A DNA stretch of 64,000 nt from assembly GCA_027924585.1 (NCBI GenBank), contig BSBM01000825.1:1-64000 (forward strand), written 5' to 3'. How positions within the stretch are numbered: the stretch's first letter is position 1; each line of letters starts with the position of its first letter. Shown one piece after another: positions 59,171-64,000 of this stretch. The DNA comes from Larix kaempferi. Taxonomy: Eukaryota; Streptophyta; Pinopsida; Pinales; Pinaceae. Under the pieces are notes generated by a model. That model saw only the letters and a list, made by a program, of their open reading frames with translations, was not told the origin of the DNA and ran no database searches. The position numbers and the translations under genes were made by a program.

Positions 59171-59561
59171 TGGATCTTGAGGGATAAGATATGGAAGGCT
59201 TGAACACCAAGAGAGGAGGAGAGAAAACATCTAGATCTGCTATGAAATTAATATAAGGAACATTGACAGAAACACATAAATGAAATACACCATGAAAATA
59301 TAGGAGAGAGTTAGAGAAGAAGGATTCCATTAACATGAACCATTACGTGCAATGAGGCCAATTTTGGGACCTCTCCTTCCTATTTTTAACTCTCTCTATA
59401 CTACCTTTTGTATAAGGTGTCTTCTTGACAATGTCAACTTTGAATAACTAGCTCCATTAATTACATGTCCATCATGCTCTCGTTTTACATTTAATAAAAA
59501 TATGGCCTTTTGAATTTCATATCCGATCTTAGACTATCAACCCCCCCTGAGATTTGGATCA
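59171..59561 (-). repeat. 5' LTR of the small LTR element
   Basis: 391 bp direct copy of 57617-58012, moderately diverged, beginning tggatcttgag and ending gatttggatca on the plus strand. The visible divergence suggests an older insertion than the LARD-like element. Confidence 0.85.
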
Positions 59562-61232
59562 CACATAGCTTGTTGTTTACACATTTAGACTTTATTATGT
59601 TTCGAGCTAATGCCTGTGGGGTTTCCTTTTCCAAATTATTTAATATTCTTGGATCTAGTGCTTGTGGGGTCGCCTTTGCCAACTTTTTTTTATTTAGAAA
59701 TTTAAACGTTTAATGTCCTTTAACATTAGTGCTTGATGTAGGAACATCTATGAAGTGCAATGTTCCTACATATAATTAAAGGTTGGACCACGGAATGCAG
59801 AAGAACTTTATTTCAGTGTAATCTCTATCAATTAGTAGTGGCATTTCAAACGAAGGTGAAAAATCAAGGGAGGGGGTTATGGGCCTAAAAGAATGAAGGT
59901 TCATGTAGTCTATCTTGGATTTTTTCACTCAAAATTAAAATTAAAAAATAAGTAAAAAATTGAAAGTAGAAAAACTTTTTCTTAAAATGCAATTCCATTG
60001 CTTTAAATTGCTTTTCCTTTTTACCGTCTTGTTGCATGGTATCCACGCGACGATTGCCATCGTAGGTGGGGTTCTACAATATCCCATGGGGAATGGTATC
60101 AATATTGTTGGCATAGACACAATGGGTTATGTGTGCCCTACATCCTAAAGTTAGTGATCAGCACATAGTTGTGTAGAGTGCCATCTATGGCCAACCTCAG
60201 TTTGGATGGAAAAGGAAAAAGGGCACGGGTTGGAAATCTAGTTGGTTGCCTTCCTTTCAACCTACATTTTTTTACCAATGACACCGAGGGATGAAGAAAA
60301 GCTAATCGATATCCCTATAATTATTAGCAACACCCATGTCTGTTAGTGTTGGTTATCAACCTCAACATAAGTCAAATGGTCACTCTACCGTGGGACCCTC
60401 ACTTCAACTGGCTTGACACTCATATTCCACATACATAGGAGAAATATAAATTAATAAACACTTTGCACTTCAATTATATGCAAACAAACACGTCGTACTT
60501 CCAACATGTTTCCAACAAACTAGCAAATTCTTCATCATGCAAACGCCATGGCCACTAAGTGTCAAATTCTTTGAGGCATAGAGTAGATTCTGTATTCATC
60601 ATCTTTGTGAAGTCTAACATCGTCAATTGTATACTTATGGCAGAAAAGGAAAAAGACAAGATTTGGGGTGGGAAATCTTTTGTAAGAAAAAATGTGCAAG
60701 AACAATGGAGTTGATTTTGCACTTTCGGATGGCAAACTTTCCAATTTTTGAGCTTCCAACTGGTGGAAATTGTTGTAAAATTGAAATTTTTGGATAAGAA
60801 CTTAATGATGGAATAGTTGTAGGGTTTTCTAAGTCTCCCAACATTGCATTGGAGAGGTTGGTTAGTTGGTTTAGTGGCATGAATTTGATAGGTGGAGGGT
60901 GGTTACTTTCATAGGTTTATTTTCATGTTCTCAACCATGTCAATTAGTGAGACAACAACTCTCAACAATGTTCCTTAGAAAATATCTCAGAGGCAATGTA
61001 AAAATATGATAGAAAGCAACATTATATTAAAACAAGCAGAATAGAAAAAGTTTGCAGGAGAATTACTTGGTTTAACATTCCCTAAGAGATCTTTTTCTAC
61101 TTCAAATCCTGTAGGGTTGAGTGTGTTGTCATTGAATCTAATTCAAATTCTTTATCAATTAGTATCAATAAATCTTTAGAAAATTAAGGTTTCGACTGTG
61201 ATAAATTATCAATAAGGGGAAGTAGTAGCCAA
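59562..61232. other. AT-rich intergenic DNA with one possible small secreted frame
   Basis: 59988-60148 could encode a short peptide starting MQFHCFKLLFLFTVLLHGIH, which resembles a signal peptide, followed by ~30 residues ending YVCPTS. No family is recognised and it may be chance. A short imperfect duplication (gcctgtggggtttccttt / gcttgtggggtcgccttt) lies at 59610-59690. Nothing else is supported. Confidence 0.35.
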
Positions 61233-61454
61233 TTGTTAGACATTAATTCTCCATATTTATCTGAAGCGATAGTAATCCAGACTACTGAGCAATGGGGTGC
61301 AAAAAGAACACATGAAGAAGTACACTGCATACCAGTTATGGTTGGAAATACCTATAAAGTTAGTGTGCAACATATATGTGGTCACGGTGTAGTCCTTCAG
61401 CTAGATAATGGAGTTAAAGGAATGCTTTGGTTTGAAGTAGCTTTTAGAATTTAA
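61233..61454 (+). other. 73-codon frame of unknown identity
   Basis: Non-repetitive and balanced in composition, unlike its AT-rich surroundings: EAIVIQTTEQWGAKRTHEEV, then YKVSVQHICGHGVVLQLDNG and VKGMLWFEV. The pattern V-x-GHGVVLQLDNGVKGML faintly resembles an S1/OB-fold strand pair, but this is not enough to assign. The first codon is TTG, so it would be an internal exon or gene fragment if real. Possible ancient exon. Confidence 0.3.
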
Positions 61455-63209
61455 AACCATAATATGTACATTCTTATTTTACTTATTTTACAGAGAACAC
61501 AAACCCTTGATTTATAATGCTCAATGTTTTGTGTATTGATTATCAGTTTTAAAGAACCATTGCTTTTATGCATCCATGGATGCTTTTGTAACAATATATG
61601 TTTTCATAGGGAAATGGTAACAATTGTATAACACTTTAGCAATGTAATGATTCAATTGTCCTATCGAGGACAAACCACAACACATTTTGAAGGCATAATC
61701 CATAAATAAAATATTATTAAAGAAATGCTTCATTCAATTTTATTTTGTTGTTTGATGGTATTGTTTAAAAAAATACATGGTTTTATACATTATGCATTCC
61801 TTCTACATATATTACATGCAATTACATTTTATCCTTGAGCTTATTAAAGTAAATAAATATAAAATATTGTAATCCCTATATGCAAGACATGGAGCTTTGG
61901 TGATGTTGTTGCACTTGATGTATATCATGGTGATAAATGGTTATGTTTCTAGGGATGAATAGTTGTTTATGACGGTTGAAATGTAGCTAAAATATTATAT
62001 TGTGGTGATTAAACCGAATGTCTCAACATAACTTTTAATTGTTTTTATGTGGGTTTTTTAAAGAATGAGTTAGTTTATAATTTGTTTTAAATCTCTTTTA
62101 TAATCTTTCTTTATTTAAGATGTTATGCACATTTTATTTATAAATATATTTTTAATATGTGATATGTTAATATTGATTATTTGTTTTTGAATATATGATA
62201 GGTTAAAGATGATTATTTGTTTAACTTTAGTAGTTATGAAAAATATATTTAACGTAATTATAACTTTTTATTTAGAATTTATGATATTTATTTTTAGTTA
62301 TAATTGAATAGTAAATCATAATAATTTATTAAATTGTTAATTATTATTTAAGTGTAATCTATAACATGTTGAAAAAAAAACTAGTATGTTTATTAAACAT
62401 TGAGATGGATCTTATTTTTTGAGGTGTAAATTTTGTATTTTAAATTTTTTATATATTAAAAAAAATTACACCTCAAAATATTGAATTCCTTTTAATATTA
62501 TTAAGTCTAGATTTAAAATAAATTATACTAATTACTATTCAAATAACTCTATTAATATAATTATCGTACTACTTAAACATTGAAGCAAATGTAATGTATA
62601 TAAATGAACGACTAATTAAAAAACAATGATCATTGAACACAAAGAATTCAAAAGCTTAGTTGTTTTAATTATTTTTTTTGAATGATAGTTCATTATTATA
62701 GTTTTTTTTAGCCGAAAAAAACATACCATTAATATTCATTAACATGAATCAAACAATTCACCATTATAGTTGTTTTAATTATTATAACACCACTTAATAA
62801 GTAAATTAAGAAATATTATTATTATATATTATATAATCAATATAATTAAATATGATATGTTACATCTTCTAGTCAATGCATATCTTTAAGTCGAGGTATA
62901 TTTTGATTATGGTTAAATATTGATTATTAATTATAATTGGTCAACTCTAGTGCCCAAATTCTCTTTCCGTACTAACAAAGCAAAGCATTATATCATTTTT
63001 AATTTATTTATTCATTTTCATAAAAGTTTATAAATATTATAAAAAACATCAATAATATCAAAATTATTGACGAAATCATTGCCGAAGAATGAGACAAAAA
63101 ATCCTTTCATCTCTACGTAAGCAGCACGCAATACATGCATATATAGTTGAAGCAGCACGCAATATATACATATATAGTTGAGCAATACGAAGAGAAAAAA
63201 TTAATTAAA
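61455..63209. other. AT-rich intergenic DNA
   Basis: 1.75 kb, strongly AT-rich, with homopolymer and TA/ATT runs. A short direct repeat (agcagcacgcaata(c/t)at) lies at 63120-63170. No genes, RNAs or elements are recognised. Confidence 0.5.
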
Positions 63210-64000
63210 TAAAATTATATATATATAGTTAGGTAAAAAGTTAAATTGGGATGGGAACAGTTTTTCGTATTTTAGATATTATTAAAATGTATATGATTTT
63301 ATTTGAATTAGTTTTACAGTTTATTTATTGCATATATTATCTAAGTTATAACGTTTGTTTTTAGAGGAAGATTTATCAATGCTTTTAATTGGTTAAGAAT
63401 GATTATTTCTTAAAACTAAGAAAATATATTAACAATTTAAGAATTAAAAAAGATTAAGAATTAATGCCTATTCGTTAATAGATTATTAACTAATCATTTT
63501 AAATAACACAGTTTTACTTAAATAACTTTTTAATAGACTACCAAGTTGTTAACACTAAAAAACTGTCCATTTTGCTTATTCCTTAGCCACACCATATCTA
63601 TACATTATGTCCACTTTCCATTTCCACCACATAGACCTTCACATATCCAAAATACCAATGTTAAAAATTAAATTGACTCATAATTCACCAAAAACCATGA
63701 GCCATGCTACCTAAATTTTGGATATTTCTTCTTTCCAAAAAAGAAGAAAGTTGGCACACTCTCGAAAACATAATAAAATGATAAGGATCTCCAAAAAAGG
63801 AAAATTCTCCAAAAAACAATAAAATACTATGGTCCAAATTATACCATCAATCATCAAAAACCATCAATCACCAAAAACCATTTATCTAGTTGGATTCTTA
63901 TCTCCCCTAACTTACTCATGTGCCTATATAATGAACACGAAGGAAGCTCATTTTATAGCTTTAGACCTTTAGAGGCATTTTATGCCCATTTGAGAACCAT
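63210..64000 (+). repeat. Dispersed repeat plus LTR-like sequence, cut by the window end
   Basis: 63210-63399 matches 110-308; 63402-64000 matches 27738-28330, the LTR of Ty3 relic A (shared strings ccaccacatagaccttcaca, agaagaaagttggcaca, aaccatttatctagttggat). The copy continues past the window, so whether a full element lies to the right is unknown. Confidence 0.75.

Larger units (their letters stand above)
57617..59561 (-). mobile_element. Small non-autonomous LTR element (1.95 kb), minus strand
   Basis: Direct repeats 57617-58012 and 59171-59561 are the LTRs, with inverted ends TGATCTGAATC / TGGATCTGAATC. On the minus strand the primer site TGGTATCAGAGC (59164-59153) lies six bases beyond the upper LTR and a purine tract AAGGGGGGAGG (58024-58014) precedes the lower one. 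So the element is transcribed right to left, with the 5' LTR at the higher coordinates. CACA is repeated just outside both ends (57613-57616, 59562-59565), a 4-bp target duplication. The 1.16 kb interior has no gag or pol. Size and layout resemble an enlarged TRIM; family unknown. Confidence 0.85.

Noticed and set aside
1-64000. Bacterial-type systems, CRISPR arrays, riboswitches, tRNA or rRNA genes
   Set aside because: No spaced direct-repeat array, operon structure, or recognisable cloverleaf or rRNA core was seen; the content is plant nuclear and transposon-rich.

Overview
This window looks like nuclear DNA from a land plant with a repeat-rich genome. It is AT-rich and holds Ty3/gypsy and Ty1/copia-type LTR elements primed by an initiator-Met-tRNA-like site, a spliced Helitron gene, plant-style F-box genes and a relic of a SIP-type aquaporin. 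No rRNA, tRNA, CRISPR array, bacterial operon or organelle block was recognised. The long LTRs and layered old insertions would suit a gymnosperm, fern or similar genome, but the species cannot be fixed from the sequence. The only gene that looks intact is one F-box gene on the minus strand (13872-15065).

Layout. 1-6545: AT-rich low-complexity DNA with a striking 142-bp hairpin (309-450), a ~1.55 kb tandem duplication and a degenerate satellite-like array. 6546-13548: a Helitron whose Rep/helicase gene lies on the minus strand; five exons can be modelled and seven in-frame stops break it. 13872-16573: two minus-strand F-box paralogues, one intact and one frameshifted. 16574-18918: AT-rich degenerate repeats, then a more GC-balanced stretch of unknown nature. 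18924-27631: a complete 8.7 kb LTR element with 1.93 kb LTRs, target duplication CTTCT and no detectable gag-pol (a large non-autonomous derivative). 27738-32836: two relics (A and B) of one Ty3 family in which a gag zinc knuckle is joined directly to the integrase C-terminus; next to A lies an inverted LTR fragment that is itself split by a solo LTR.

34486-35782: a copia-type primer site followed by a gag-like start that runs into an unfamiliar repeat-containing frame. 36871-45196: a complete but inactivated Ty3 chromovirus (gag, protease, reverse transcriptase, RNase H, integrase, chromodomain) with 1.76 kb LTRs and target duplication TTTCC. Its insertion site survives uninterrupted in a nearby paralogous segment (47915-49390). 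49391-57616: mostly unrecognised AT-rich DNA with a Ty3 integrase tail relic near 51.2 kb and a SIP aquaporin exon relic at 55.2-55.4 kb. 57617-59561: a 1.95 kb non-coding LTR element on the minus strand. 59562-64000: AT-rich DNA ending in another copy of the LTR-related repeat seen at 27738.

The genes do not form a pathway. The window is best read as a record of nested transposition: duplication of a host segment, chromovirus insertion into one copy, amplification of deletion derivatives that need partners in trans, and decay mainly by changes that look like C-to-T. I found no convincing new biological system. The most unusual items are the gag-integrase fusion family, the LTR that carries a second copy of its own start, the two-tier hairpin, the duplicated splice-site cassette in the Helitron gene, and a minisatellite whose unit spacings are all multiples of three.
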